From NCBI GenBank assembly GCA_024516035.1, contig CM044959.1, positions 11,219,588-11,283,587 of the forward strand: a stretch of DNA of 64,000 nt. The letters are read 5' to 3'. This DNA is from Bactericera cockerelli (taxonomy: Eukaryota > Arthropoda > Insecta > Hemiptera > Triozidae). Positions 1-10,892 of the stretch are shown in pieces. Made by a program: the position numbers and the translations under genes. The notes beneath the pieces were generated by a model. It was not told the DNA's origin, ran no database searches, and saw only the letters and a program-made list of their open reading frames with translations. Position 1 is the first letter of the stretch. The number at the start of each line of letters is the position of its first letter.

Positions 1-420
1 ACCCTCATAGTAAATAATAATAATAAACTGATATGAAACATGATGATTGTGTGGCCTGAGATTCTGAGTACCGACTGGAAAGCTTGTAATTTGATGGCTT
101 CTGTACTATTACGAAGTAAGTGCATAAGTGAAAGCTATTTCAGTAACATAGAAGGTTATGATTTACGATACGCCCCAAATGACGGGATATTTGCGTGCAT
201 TTTCATGTTCATGCATCCTCACTAGATTACCGACAGGACTTGTGATCTGAGGGTCCAGGTTTGAGTCCATACTCGTACCTTGCAAAATATTATTATTATT
301 TTTTTATTATTTTTAAAATTATTTTCAAACGTTTACAGAGGGGAAAAAAATAGTATAGATATATGTATGGTATTATTAGGGTTGTGTGTAGTTATTAAGT
401 GATAATGTGTCCTTTTCATC
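1..420. other. No gene; AT-rich sequence with a tRNA-like fragment
   Basis: No supported coding exon is seen. Positions about 222-290 look like the 3' half of a tRNA-derived SINE head: a box-B-like stretch (ggtttgagtcc) followed by a TTA-rich tail. The remainder is AT-rich and not recognised. Confidence 0.4.
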
Positions 421-424
421 CAGC

Positions 425-530
425 TGTAAAAAACATGTGCCACAACCAATCAACCTCAACCATGAGGTTGAACACTGCCAACCCCAAGTAGGATTGGGAA
501 TAGGCAAAGTGAAAGGAAAAGAAGAAGCTC
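425..530 (+). repeat. SINE F tail fragment
   Basis: Contains the SINE F tail block 'caacctcaaccatgaggttg' and ends in a GAAGAAG-rich run, as in the longer copies at 24993-25350 and 41579-41817. The tRNA head and central domain are missing, so this is a 5'-truncated copy. Confidence 0.6.
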
Positions 531-699
531 CTGAGAAAAATCACTTTAGTTTTGCTCATGGGGTTTTAGAAATTTGTATATTTGCCAATAGATAGATAAG
601 AGCTAGCATCGACATTACGAGAACTTATAATGCTTACCTGTATGCATCATATCTCCAACCAACCATCATATTCCAATATCAATCTCGTAATGTCGCCAC

Positions 700-870
700 T
701 GGTCGTTAACCACTCTACAACTACCCCAAACTGACCTCACGAGGCTAGGATAGGTCCCGACATACAAAGTACAGAGCTGAAAAAATCCGACCCCGCCGGG
801 ATTCGAAACCGGGTCACCTGGAGTGCAAGCCAATCATGCTACCGCTATATTTGGCAGTATACCAAGTGAA
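700..870 (-). repeat. SINE H-like copy (tRNA-derived)
   Basis: Read on the minus strand, 785-870 is a tRNA-like head with box B 'cgggtttcgaatcccggc'. It is followed by a body with 'tacaaagtacagagc', which is also present at 16710-16740. It resembles the larger SINE H copy at 23200-23515. It is a SINE and not a tRNA gene, because the acceptor stem is imperfect and the same body recurs. Confidence 0.5.
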
Positions 871-1057
871 AAGATAAATTTCATAACTCTTTTCCTCCAT
901 CTTTTACCAACCTTACTAACATCATAGCAGCGAAAATGTATGAAATTGTAAGAGTTCTGTAGAAAGGAATCTCAATTGTTTTAAACACGAATGCTCAGCT
1001 TGACCCCTAAAGGAATTTTCAAACACATTCCTATTTTTACTATCGGTTTTTCTCCGT

Positions 1058-1096
1058 TTTTTTTTTTTTTTTTAAGAAAAAAAAAAAAAAAAAAAA
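1058..1096. repeat. Poly-T / poly-A inverted homopolymer pair
   Basis: A run of about 18 T is followed by a short linker and a run of about 21 A. Together they could form an A:T hairpin. No tail-bearing retroposon body was recognised on either side. Confidence 0.7.
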
Positions 1097-1347
1097 CAAT
1101 GGTCATTTGTCATAAACCCCATCCTCCTGATTGCAGTAAATTCTTGCGTGCTAACCGCTTATCTAATACTCTGAGGTCAGTAACTTGGGTAAAAATAACT
1201 TCTCAACAGAAGGTATTTTATATCATTATGAAAGAAATTATTTTATTTTTATCTTATTTGACAAATGGTTTTGACATTAAAAAAGCTTTCTATACCTAGT
1301 AGGTAGTAGAAAGAATGGGGACATAGAAGGACATAAACGATTAGAAG

Positions 1348-1548
1348 TGTCCCGGTAGCTCAGTGATCAAGGCGTCTAACTGGTAATCTAGAGGTCACGG
1401 GTTCGAAACCCAGCTGAGAGATGAGAAGGTATCCTCCCATTAGGCATTTTCACCACTTGATAATACGTCTTGGGCTTACTGCTGGAATAATGGGACTCAT
1501 TAGTCCTAATCGGACAGTACCTTTTAATAAGGCGATATTATTAGGGAG
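1348..1548 (+). repeat. SINE A copy, full length (tRNA-derived)
   Basis: Reference copy for family A. The head 'tgtcccggtagctcagtg' has box A, and 'gggttcgaaacccagc' is box B. The body runs 'cctcccatt..cttgggcttactgctggaataatgggact..' and the tail is '..aaggcgatattatta'. At least ten copies of this structure occur in the window on both strands. Confidence 0.85.
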
Positions 1549-1551
1549 CGT

Positions 1552-1630
1552 AATTTGTCATGTCCCGGCTGAGTTTTGAACCCGCGACCTCTGGGTTACC
1601 AGTCAGACCACTGAGCTAACGGGACAGACA
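1552..1630 (-). repeat. SINE A head fragment, opposite orientation
   Basis: This is the reverse complement of the family A tRNA-like head: 'gtcccggctgagttttgaac' through 'gctaacgggacagaca'. It lies tail-side of the plus-strand copy at 1348-1548, so the two could pair as dsRNA in a long transcript. Confidence 0.7.
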
Positions 1631-1718
1631 ATTATGAAACTATTATTTCGCTTTTTCGAAGGGCAACAGAAAGGACTTTTCCTCCCGGGGTGTAGAGAAA
1701 GAGAACCAAACTTTGGTA

Positions 1719-1840
1719 CCGACCTCAGCAGCTTGATCGAGAAGGCGGCGGACTTGTAATCGGAGGTCGGTGGTTTGAGTCTCAACTATAGCTAATATTT
1801 AGTGAAGCGAGTTTGATGACTTTCGTGATATCACAACTAC
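1719..1840 (+). repeat. SINE C copy (tRNA-derived)
   Basis: The head reads 'gacctcagcagcttgatcga..aaggcggcggacttgtaatc..ggtcggtggtttgagtc'. The body is 'agtgaagcgagtttgatgac' and it ends near 'cgtgatatcac'. It shares these blocks with copies at 7626, 31180, 40876 and 51654. Confidence 0.75.
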
Positions 1841-1941
1841 TCAAACTCGTTTTACTGAATTTACACTGAAACTGGTACTTGAACCATCGACCTCCAGGTT
1901 ACAAGTCTGCCACCTTATCGATCAAGCTACTGAGGTCGGTT
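1820..1941 (-). repeat. SINE C copy, inverted relative to its neighbour
   Basis: This is the reverse complement of family C, ending in 'cttatcgatcaagctactga'. It is tail-to-tail with the plus copy, and the two share the 'gatatcac' junction, giving a near-perfect inverted pair of about 220 bp. Confidence 0.75.
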
Positions 1942-2298
1942 TAGAGTTTGATGACTTGTGATAGTATAACGATTGTGATGAACGCAAAGAAAGAACTTAT
2001 CTTTCTATAATTAGGGTTTATACGTCGCTTTCAATTGCGTGCTCATATCACGACGAGGGTAAGAGGTTTTTTTTTATATATAGCTAGATCTTTTTACCCT
2101 CTAAGAACTAAAGTAAGCTAAAATAAATATTGTAACCAATAAACATGTTAAAGAAGAAAAAAAAATTGTTATGCTTGGTAAAATACTTAGTTATAAGGAA
2201 CAAGCTTGTGAAATTGTTATTATATAGGTAAATAAATGAAAAAAACATGTTTGAAAAAAAAAAACATCACGAGGGGGGTGTTAAAAGCCGAATTTTTT

Positions 2299-2470
2299 TT
2301 CTAACCAAAGTTAACCAAACGGGAATAAAATGAACCAAACTGGAAGCAAGTCATTTTTTCTTTTGGATGAGGAAAAATTTCCTCTTCCAAAGTTAACCAA
2401 AATGGAAGTAGAACATACTTGCTTCCAGTGTGGTTCATTTTATTCCAGTTTGGTTAACTTTGGTTAGAAA
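2299..2470. mobile_element. MITE with ~51-bp terminal inverted repeats
   Basis: The arm at 2301-2351 (starts ctaaccaaagttaaccaaac) is the near-perfect inverse of 2417-2467 (ends gtttggttaactttggttag). There is no coding capacity. A diverged relative lies at 25495-25640. It sits just downstream of the NIM1 donor site. Confidence 0.75.
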
Positions 2471-2563
2471 GGGAAGTTGACCTTGGAATAAAATGGAAAT
2501 ATTTGGAAAAAACCTAACCTTGAATTTTTTTTTGGTTAGAAAGAAAAATACAGCTAAACTTAC

Positions 2564-2716
2564 CTTTGGTGACCTCATGGATTGCCATCTTGACGGTGGA
2601 GAAGTTGCCTCTGCCCAGTTCATTCTGGATCCGGTAGAGGGCGACTCTCTTGCCCAGACTGGTCTCGTGCTGCCACTTCTTGTCATGCTGTAGCTGCTGC
2701 TGGGTCTTCTCGTATA
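2564..2716 (-). CDS. NIM1: NIM1-like kinase, coding exon 2 (glycine-rich loop)
   Basis: 153 bp, phase 1 in and phase 1 out. It is flanked by a pyrimidine-rich acceptor (ttttttttgtctcgtag on the minus strand) and a GTAAGT donor. It encodes the P-loop ELGRGNFSTVK. The exon's GC content is clearly above the surrounding AT-rich intron. Confidence 0.8.
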
Positions 2717-3270
2717 CTACGAGACAAAAAAAACAGTAATAATAATCATCATCATCATAGGGTGGTTCGGGGGACTATAAACAGGTAATGGTGGAACAGA
2801 TTGCCTAAGGCAATAACCCCGCCCTTTAGTTAGGACATATATTATGTATATATTTATTTATTTTTTCTTTATTTTTTTTCTTCTATTAGGTATATTGTAT
2901 TTTAATAGTAATTATTTGTATTGCATATAATATGTCCTATTAATAAAGTGTAAATAAATAAATAAAATTGACTTGGTTCTGAGGGCCCTGTTAATTATTA
3001 TTACCATCGTGAAATTCGTGAACGATGGTAGCCAGATAGTGGAGGAATGACTCGCAACTTCTACCACTGTCTTTACAAGGAGGCTAATAATTGACAGGGG
3101 CCCCCAGAACCAATGCTGGTCTACTCCCTGTTTATAGTCCCCCTGTTTTTTAATTTTCTCTTTGAGATTGGGATTTACAGGGCCAACTTGTAGGTCAGTC
3201 TCTACTTACTGGATATTGATGATTTGTTGAGGTGGTTTCTGTGGTTGGGAGGGGGTATCTCGTCAGGCAT
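2564..3270 (-). CDS. NIM1: NIM1-like serine/threonine kinase, first two coding exons (partial)
   Basis: The minus-strand exons are 3270-3210 (ATG at 3270) and 2716-2564. Spliced, they read MPDEIPPPNHRN..SSI then YEKTQQQLQHDKKWQ..GKRVALYRIQ..ELGRGNFSTVKMAIHEVTK. The segment GxGNFSxVK is the glycine-rich ATP loop of a protein kinase. The preceding GKRVA-YR block is characteristic of the NIM1 branch of the AMPK/MARK-related kinases. Splice sites fit: donor GTAAGT at 3209-3204, acceptor AG at 2718-2717, and phase 1 is preserved (TCC A / TA TAC). The donor after 2564 is GTAAGT. An in-frame TGA precedes the ATG, which supports that start. The catalytic lysine (VAIK), HRD and DFG are not in the window; downstream exons must lie left of position 1. 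The name is from recalled family features and no search was run. Confidence 0.75.
2768..3143. mobile_element. Non-autonomous DNA element, interrupted by repeat P
   Basis: Outer inverted repeats of 17 bp match perfectly (2769-2785 and 3127-3143, gggggactataaacagg). An inner inverted pair lies at about 2970-2997 and 3085-3113 (ggttctgagggcc..), and a hairpin at about 3001-3030 (accatcgtg..cgatggt). It lies in the NIM1 intron between the two coding exons. It has no ORF. Confidence 0.65.
2786..2968 (+). repeat. Repeat P (short retroposon-like repeat)
   Basis: Contains the family core 'attgcctaaggcaataacc' and 'ccgccctttagttaggac'. The 3' end is 'atgtcctattaataaagtg' followed by TAAA repeats. The same core recurs at 11283, 22420, 28660, 32472, 41424, 45640 and 62030. 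The 32472 and 45640 copies give exact ends. Confidence 0.65.
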
Positions 3271-3304
3271 CTCATGTGGGAAATCTCATGCTGATCTAGC
3301 GCAT
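3210..3304 (-). CDS. NIM1: NIM1-like kinase, exon 1 (5'UTR 3271-3304, CDS 3210-3270)
   Basis: The exon starts after an acceptor (ttttgtttcag) and ends at a GTAAGT donor. Its first 34 bp are untranslated and contain an in-frame TGA. Translation begins at ATG 3270-3268 with MPDEIPPPNHRN. An upstream 5'UTR exon must exist because this exon has an acceptor, but I cannot place it. Confidence 0.6.
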
Positions 3305-3496
3305 CTGAAACAAAATAACAGATTTAACTCATAATAATAAGATAAATAATAATGAATTTTATTATTTATCTACAATGTTTAAATATTTATAAATTTCCCT
3401 CTAAGTACTATGTGTACTTTTAGGGAATTGATCTACTTTTTTTTCTTCTTTATCTCTAACAAATTCTTCAATTCAATTTAACTTGAGTTGAAGAAT

Positions 3497-3650
3497 TTCA
3501 ACTAATATGGTCATGGTCATATCACGTTGGGAGTTTTACCCTCCATTCGCTGGAAGCTCACAAACCAGCTACTTAAATTAACCTCACCCAGCCTGAGTGG
3601 GGCCGGGAATAGCCAACATCAAGAGAGTTCGATTTTGAATGGTCAGATTT
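3497..3650 (-). repeat. 5S-derived SINE (SINE G), central domain only
   Basis: Minus-strand central-domain blocks are present: 'ccctccattcgctggaag', 'cacccagcctgagtgggg' and 'agccaacatcaag'. The 5S-like head is missing. It is followed within 25 bp by a longer copy, so the two are a local duplication. Confidence 0.65.
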
Positions 3651-3671
3651 AACTAATTTTGGGCTTAAGGT

Positions 3672-3908
3672 CGCTTTCAACTAACATGGTCATGGTCATA
3701 TCACAAAAGGGTACCCTCCATTCGCTGGAAACTTACAAACCAGCTACTTAAATTACCCTCACCCAGCCTGAGTGGGGTCGGGAATAGCCAACATCAAGAT
3801 AGTTCGAATTTGAATGGTCAACCATTCAAGTCCTAGCTTTGTTTAACCTTGCTTAACTTCAGTGACAGAACGAGAACTGGTGTATTCAACGTGCCATCAT
3901 TGCTGGCT
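3672..3908 (-). repeat. 5S-derived SINE (SINE G) with head
   Basis: On the minus strand the head reads 'gccagcaatgatggcacgtt' then 'ccagttctcgttctgtcac' and 'tgaagttaagcaaggttaa'. These match the 5S rRNA layout (GAAGTTAAGCA is the 5S box A region). The central domain with 'ggctgggtgagg' and 'ccagcgaatggagggt' follows. Confidence 0.7.
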
Positions 3909-4033
3909 GAAATTATAGTTTAAATCAAATTGTGCACAATTTTTTTTTTCACAATTAGGGCCGATTAATAAAACAGGATTAATGTTGAGATAAACTAGAG
4001 TGTCCCTCAAGTCGGGCTATATAGTCCGCTTTT

Positions 4034-4312
4034 TGTGTCATGACGTAGCTGGTGTGTGAGTTTCCAGCGAATGGAGGGTTAAGTGGCAGAGAATGCCTAA
4101 GGCATTCACTGATTAAATCTGTTTAATAATAATAAGGGATTAACTTCGCCCCGGATTACGAAACAATTGTAATTAAGAATTAATATTGATCTTTATTTTA
4201 TTTTTTGTACATACTTCTAAGTTTTTTTTTTTTAATTTATTGTTATTAAAATTTGTTGATGATTTTTTTGTAAATAAAAAAAAATAAAAAAATAAAGTGT
4301 AAATAAATAAAT
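4034..4312 (+). repeat. Repeat P variant (P2)
   Basis: Begins near a central-domain scrap ('agtttccagcgaatggaggg'), then 'ggcagagaatgcctaaggc' and 'cttcgccccggattac'. It ends with 'aaagtgtaaataaataaa'. A near-identical copy on the minus strand abuts the assembly gap (42455-42662). Confidence 0.55.
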
Positions 4313-5672
4313 ATAGCCCCCTTCGTTATATGACCATGTTGGTTGAAAGCAACGTTCATTGGTTGAAACTCCGACTTTAAGGAGGGTCTGGCTTATCTTA
4401 AAGTTTAGCTTACTAGAGTAGGTAAACGAATCTAAGAAATGGATAGACCATTTGGGAAAGAAATTGATTTGGGAATCACGGGTGATCCCCGTTCCAATCA
4501 TTTTCTATACCAAAAAATTGGTCAAGCCATTCAAAGTGGAAATGCTTCTTGCATCCTCGGTTCCCTTCCGGAAGGACGGACCTGTGGGAGAAGTTTTTTA
4601 AAAAAAAAAAAAAACTGGGTAGGTCAAATTTTCGACGAATACAATACCTTCCTTATTATAGGATAAGGAAAGTAAAAAAACACATATTATTTCATAGTTA
4701 TATATTTAATAAATTTCAACTTTATGCAACACTTTAAAGTAAGTTTCAAAAGCACACATGCACAGATATCATAAGTATCTCTAAAAAAAATCATTACTCT
4801 GCCGTCTTCCACGAGGCTAAAACTCGTGCACATCCTGGGATAGTTCTGTTCAGAATAGACCGGCAGGGTCAAAGCTTTAAACTTTTCAATTCAAAAATAG
4901 AAAGAAAAGTTTATGCACATTGAAAGTTTGCATGTGGAGTGTCCTGTTAACCTCTTATGTCTATAGTTCCTTACATTTCAAAAGTGTGCCAACAGAAAAT
5001 AATGTAAGCATATACTTTTGGTATTTTATACATCTCATTCCTTATTAGTTATTATCTACTTTATGCAGGCCCGTTTTGCAACCTGCAAAATTTCCTGCAT
5101 TTCATACTCCTGCTCGCAGATTGTGATATCAAAAAAGTGATTAATACAAATATGATAACTTTTACAACAATTTAACGTAATTGTTAACAGATCTATTATG
5201 CTTGTTTATAAATTGACTGCCTTAGTTATTGCTTCACTATGTTTAACCGCGTAACAAGTAATAAAAAAAGGCCGTAAAAAAAATTGTCAACGAGTGCTTT
5301 TATTCGAGCATACAAAGGGTTAACTCAGAGTAATATTTCTTAGTTACTACTATTCTACTATCATTTATTCGACTGAATAGTGGGGTAGGGCAGGTCAATG
5401 TGTATCATTAGGATAAGATTAGACAGGTTGAACTTTTCCGAGCAAGCGATGGGCGGATATTTTTGTTTGCGAAAGAACTGGAGTTCAGGAAGCATTGCAA
5501 TTTAGCTTGGAAGAATAGAATTGATTTTCTTCTATATTTAATAAAATGCCCGTAATTTATTAATATTTTATTGTTGTTTTTTTTTATGTATTTATTATTT
5601 ATAAATAAAAAAACATTACATGTTTTATTTACTAAGCTATATTTTTTTAGGCTTAAAGGCCTAAAAAAAAGG
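4313..5672. other. No gene seen
   Basis: AT-rich sequence with homopolymer runs. Short open frames (for example 4232-4501 minus, 4439-4666 plus) have low complexity, no domain and no splice context. I see nothing supportable in this stretch. Confidence 0.5.
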
Positions 5673-5843
5673 GCCGAATTATGAAACAGGATTATATTAA
5701 TCTAAGTGGACACTATCCTTTAACACACCCTCTAGTGGGAATTTCAACCAAAATCAGCGCATTTATATCAGCTGTTAAGTGATATTGTCCATGTCCAGTT
5801 GTCCACTTACATTAATCTAATCCTGTTTCATAAAAAAATCGGC
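5673..5843. mobile_element. MITE with long inverted termini
   Basis: The left arm (gccgaattatgaaacaggat.. aatctaagtggacac) is the inverse of the right arm (gtgtccacttacattaatct..atcctgtttcat.. tcggc). Arms are about 45-50 bp around a loop of about 70 bp. A diverged scrap of the same terminus occurs near 3958. Confidence 0.7.
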
Positions 5844-7200
5844 TCAAAACCTTTTATAATGGTTTGACCTACTTGATCAGTAAAAAATAGCTTATTTCGG
5901 TTTAACAGCGCTTTTTTTTTTATTATAATAGGTATAGCTCAAAAAATAAAATACTATATAGAATTTCTTTCAGTACTTACTTCATTTTTAGAGGTGAAAA
6001 AACTCATTAAAATTTTATCGCAAATCCACAGCGTTTACTCAAAGTAAAAAAGGAAGAAAAAATAAACGGACAACCATCCTTTTAAAAAAACTCTTTTTCC
6101 CCCTGAAAAGCCATCTATCAAACCTCACTCCCTATCATACTCACGTACCTATCATCAATCATGATCCGCTATACACATGCCAGACATGACACACTCTTGT
6201 CCATTTTACAGAAGAGGTTTGCATTCCAAAGTGAGCGGAAAAGAGGCGGTTCCAAAGAGAAAAGTCGGAGGGGTTTCAAAAGTCATAACTCTCCACTAGA
6301 ATATTGCTTACCATGTTATCTTGCGTGCTGTCTACTGATAAGCATCAATCCCCCTCGTCCCTTGGGGACTCCCCTTGAAAGCCACAAAACCCCCACCCCA
6401 AAACGCCCCATTCCAAAATATTTTCGGTTCGTCGAAGAATGTTGTAAAAAAAATTCGAAACATTTTCCATGCTCAAATTGATGTTATTTTAAAAGAAAGA
6501 AAATGTTACATAGTACGTTATTTTGTTTTGCTACTTTGTATATGCATAAGAACATTAAACTAATAGCTACAATCTAGTACAAGCATTCAGGGCATCATTT
6601 ATTTTCTTTTTTATAATAATGAGAGGACACATAAATCATATTTTGCTTTCCTTTTTTATGATGGAGTAAGATGAGTAAACGAGTGTTTCCTTATCTGAGG
6701 TTATTTATTTTTGATGATTTATTCATTGCACATTGCATACTTCTTTATTTTTACGGCGAGCATTAAATTTGAAGAATCAAGAGAAACGGTCGTTTCGAGG
6801 GAGAACGCCTCCCACAAACTACAGTGTTTATGTAACGGTAAATATAGTTTGTTTATAAACGTGTACACAAACCTTCTTGGTTACTTCAGTTCATTATCGA
6901 ACGTAAAGATAGAGAGTTAATTATATTACCTATTTGTTATCTTGTTATGTGTTTATATAGGGCTTGAACCGTTAATATACACCTGTATAAGAGGTATTAT
7001 TATCAAAATATGTAACAAAACAACCTTAATTCGTTGTTTTTATTTTAGCATTTTAATGTTTTTTATTTATTTATTACAGAACTCGAATTAATTAAAGATG
7101 TTTTTTTTTAATGTAGAAGCAATATCACGAACAACATTATGTATAGATCATTTTAGGCTTTCTTCGTATGTATTTAGATAATTTCTATGATAAAAAAATG
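5844..7200. other. No gene seen
   Basis: AT-rich, with no conserved coding block on either strand and no recognisable repeat. The open frames at 6161-6563 and 6711-6920 show no domain and ordinary background composition. Confidence 0.5.
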
Positions 7201-7625
7201 AAATGTCTATCCTCCTCTCACGACGTCTATCCTTCTTTCTCTCTTTCTCTTTCACTCCCTCCCTCCATATCCCTCCCTCTCTGACTCTGACTCTCTCTCT
7301 CTCTCTCTTTGTTTCTTTCTTTCTCTTCTTCTTTCTCTGTCTCTTTCTTCCTCCTCTTTTATCTTTCTTCCCAGTTCAACACATTTATTCGACGGTTCTC
7401 CTTTTAGAACTGCTTTTAGTACAATCATAATATGAAGCACCTCCCTCATTTAGGTCAACTCTCCAAAGAGACTGCGCTATTGAAATACTGACCCCGTTTC
7501 AACAGACAAAGGAAGAATAAAAAATATGAAGATATACCTACATTAAGGGTTTCAAATACAAAATTCAAACTATATAAATGAACTTGTTATTAGTAAAGGG
7601 AACAATTATTTTACTAAATAACTGC

Positions 7626-7755
7626 GCCGACCTTAGTAGCTTGATCGATAAGGCGGCGGCTTGTAACCTGGGGGTCGGTGGTTTCAGCGTGGATTTAGTA
7701 AAGCGAGTTTGAGTAGTTGTGATTTCACGATTGTGATTAACAAAATATTATAACT
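7626..7755 (+). repeat. SINE C copy
   Basis: Contains 'gaccttagtagcttgatcga' and 'aaggcggcggcttgtaacct', then the body 'agtaaagcgagtttgagtag' and 'gattgtgattaacaaaatat'. Part of the T-arm to body junction is deleted. Confidence 0.7.
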
Positions 7756-7896
7756 ACTAAATGACAGCGGCAAAAGACAACAGCACATTGAAGAGTCAAA
7801 CAATCAAAAAATAAAAACCATCACATTACCTAATTACTTCTTGTTGTAAAACACATTTTCTTTTGTATTATAACCAATGTTTGTAAACCTTCCAAG

Positions 7897-8028
7897 ATAA
7901 TAATAATATCGCCTTATTTATACTGCCCGATTAGGACTAATGAGTCCCATTATTCCAGCAGTAAGCCAAAAACCAATTTTATTATGTGGTCAAAATTCCA
8001 AATCGGACGATAACTTCCAAATGGGAGT
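7897..8028 (-). repeat. SINE A tail copy, head missing
   Basis: Inverse of the SINE A body: 'taataatatcgccttatt', 'ttattccagcagtaagcc', 'aatgggagtca'. The tRNA head is absent. It is directly followed by CT-rich sequence. Confidence 0.7.
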
Positions 8029-9011
8029 CATGTGGCTCAACATTCTTCCCTCTATCTTTCTCTAGATATATCTCTCTCTTACTCTGTCTCTCTCTCAATC
8101 CCTCTCTCTCTCTCTCTCTATCTTTATCTCTCTCATCTCTCTCTTTCTCTCCCTCCCAAATCTTTCCCATCCTTCATTAGATAATTAGTTTAGCCTTAGA
8201 AGAGATACCTTATACTGAAATAATTGCTCTTGTACAACAAATACTTCAATATGATACAATTTCACTTCATCTATCTCCATTTTCGCATTATTTCCTCTCT
8301 CCCTTTCCATACTTTCTCATCCCTCTCTCCCCTCCCCCATATTTTTTCATTCCCTCCCTCTCCATATTTCTCATCCCTTTCCGCCTTCTTTATTTTCTAT
8401 TCCGCCCTTTCCATAATTTCTCATCCCTCTCTCCTCTTTTCCATATTTTTCCATCCCTCCCTCTCCATACTTTTTCATCCCTCTCTCTCTCTCGCGATAT
8501 TTCATCATCTCTCTCTCTCTCCATACTTTCTCATCCCCGCCTCCCAATATTTTCCCATATCCCTTCCCATATCACTATCTCATCCCCCTCTCTCTGCCCA
8601 TATTTCATCATCCCTTCCTCTCCATACTTTCTCATCCCTCTCTCTCTCTCTCTCCCTCTCCCAATATTTTTCCATCCCTTCCCATATCACCATCACATCC
8701 CTCTCCCTCCTGGACTCTATGTGTCAAACGTGTCATGGATTATTCCCCAGTCTCCTCCCTAATATCTTTCTCTGAAATCTAGGGCAAACTTAATATTCTC
8801 ACTTGAAGGAGATAAAATATTATGTTCTAACTTGTGGAGAAAAATGGTCTCAAGGACAGATTGAGAGGAAAATGGTAACATACAATAGTTCAGTAAAACG
8901 AGTATCGTATTTTGACATCTCTAGAATCCTTATCATCTATCTACTCATTATGGATCATAGTTTTCTTTAAGTATTTATATAATGTTATTATTACTTTATT
9001 ATTTACATTAT

Positions 9012-9240
9012 GTGCACTGTTAGTCAAGTGGTTAACGCCCTAGTCTGGTAATCCAGGTAGTGTAGGGATCCGTTGCGCGTTGGTTCGAATCCCAACCAAT
9101 ACACGAATTTTTCCTCATTAATTTGAGTTTGTGACCACATAATAATAAGACTCTGAGGGTCCGGTGGTAGAAAATGCTTTGAGCATCAACCTCGCCTGGT
9201 GGTTACCTTCCACTAAAGAGTATTATTATTATTACATTAT
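9012..9240 (+). repeat. SINE B copy, full length (tRNA-derived)
   Basis: Reference copy for family B. The head is 'gtgcactgttagtcaagtgg..ctagtctggtaatcc', with box B 'ggttcgaatcccaacc'. The body is 'atttttcctcattaatttga' and 'aaatgctttgagcatc', then 'cctcgcctggtggttacctt'. The tail is '..aaagagtattattatt'. Confidence 0.85.
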
Positions 9241-10147
9241 GTAGATTCATTCTTATTATGTTACATCAGTATTTACAGGGGTTTTCTCTAAATTTGATAA
9301 AAATCATTTTACGAAATAAATCTTACTATTATTATTATTATGTCACAAATGTAGTCATCATTACAAAACTCCCAACTTCATCATTTTCCAATATCCGTAT
9401 TCTTTTTCATCAAGTCATCATGCCGCCACTTGAAAAATGCTTTCTGAATAGCATTGTTTTGTTCTTTCTTCGTACAATTTACCTTTCACCCGAACTTATG
9501 TACTTTGGGTTTTAGGTCAACATTAGAAAATGGATTTTCAAATACCACTTCCAAAAATACTTTGGGTTTTGGGTCAACATTTGCAAATGGATTGCAAATT
9601 CCACTTCTTTCTATTTAGTACTTCTTACTTCCTTCTCTTGGATTTTCTTATTTTCTCCATCTCTCTACTCTCTACCACTTCATTAACCACATCTCAACAT
9701 TTTTCACTTGATTAACTTCAATCCAGAAACAAACTCATAAAATTCCTAACATCAACTTATAATATCTTCAGTTTCTTTAATATATTTCGTCTTCCTGAGT
9801 CTTTCTCTCCCTCTCTCTTTCCCTCCTTCTCTCCTTCACTCTTTCTATCCTTCTCTATTTCTTTACTTCTCTCCTGCTCTCCTTCTCTCTTTCTCTCCTT
9901 CTTTCCTTCTCTCTTTCTCTCCTTCGTTTCATCTCTCCTTTTCTACTTCTCTCCTTCAATCTTTCTCTCCTTCTTTCTTCTTGCCTTCTCTATTTCTCTC
10001 CCTAAATGTTGTTTATCTATCTCTCGCTATTGCTCTCTCAAAAAAGAAAATTCCGTAAGAAAAAAAGATTTTTTTTTGGTAAGAGAAAATTGTTTTGTAA
10101 ATCTCTTTTTCTCTTTCACAGACTGACTGTTTGTTTCTTTCTTTCGT

Positions 10148-10195
<48 letters not shown>

Positions 10196-10462
10196 CTCCC
10201 TCTCTACCACCCTTTCTTCATCTAGGTACATCTTCATTTGTTTCTCCCTCCTTCTTTCCGTCTCCATCTCCCGCACTTTATCTCTCTTTCTCTCGAGTGA
10301 GACTTTGAAAATAAAGTTATTTTGGGTAAAAGAAAAATGTTTTGTATGATGTAATTCCTTTATCTCTCTCTGTCCCTCTCTCTCTCTCTCTCCCTCTCTA
10401 ATTCTCCCCTTCTATCTCTCGCTATTGCACTCTGAAAATCTCTTTTTTTGTTTCGCTCACTG

Positions 10463-10892
10463 TTTATTTGTCTCTCTCTTTTTCTACTTTTATCTACCTT
10501 TCTTTATTAACATGTTTATTTGTCTCTCTCTTTTTCTACTTTTATCTACCTTTCTTTATTAACATGTTTATTTGTCTCTCTCTTTTTCTACTTTTATCTA
10601 CCTTTCTTTATTAACATGTTTATTTGTCTCTCTCTTTTTCTACTTTTATCTACCTTTCTTTATTAACATGTTTATTTGTCTCTCTCTTTTTCTACTTTTA
10701 TCTACCTTTCTTTATTAACATGTTTATTTGTCTCTCTCTTTTTCTACTTTTATCTACCTTTCTTTATTAACATGTTTATTTGTCTCTCTCTTTTTCTACT
10801 TTTATCTACCTTTCTTTATTAACATGTTCATTTGTCTCTCTCTTTTTCTACTTTTATCTACCTTTCTTTATTAACATGTTCATTTGTCTCTC
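10463..10892 (+). repeat. 52-bp minisatellite, 8 copies plus a partial
   Basis: Units begin at 10463, 10515, 10567, 10619, 10671, 10723, 10775 and 10827. All are almost identical (tttatttgtctctctctttt..tattaacatg). The last units carry T to C in 'tgttcattt'. The near-identity indicates recent amplification or active homogenisation. Confidence 0.95.

Noticed and set aside
6161..6563. Possible gene at 6.2-6.5 kb
   Set aside because: The overlapping frames show no domain, codon bias or splice signals.
8224..8775. 183-aa Ser/Leu/Pro-rich open frame
   Set aside because: Low-complexity CT repeat translation; not a gene.
10463..10892. CRISPR-like array
   Set aside because: The repeat is contiguous with no unique spacers and lies in a eukaryotic context. 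It is a minisatellite. The same applies to the 41-, 42-, 84- and 106-bp arrays.
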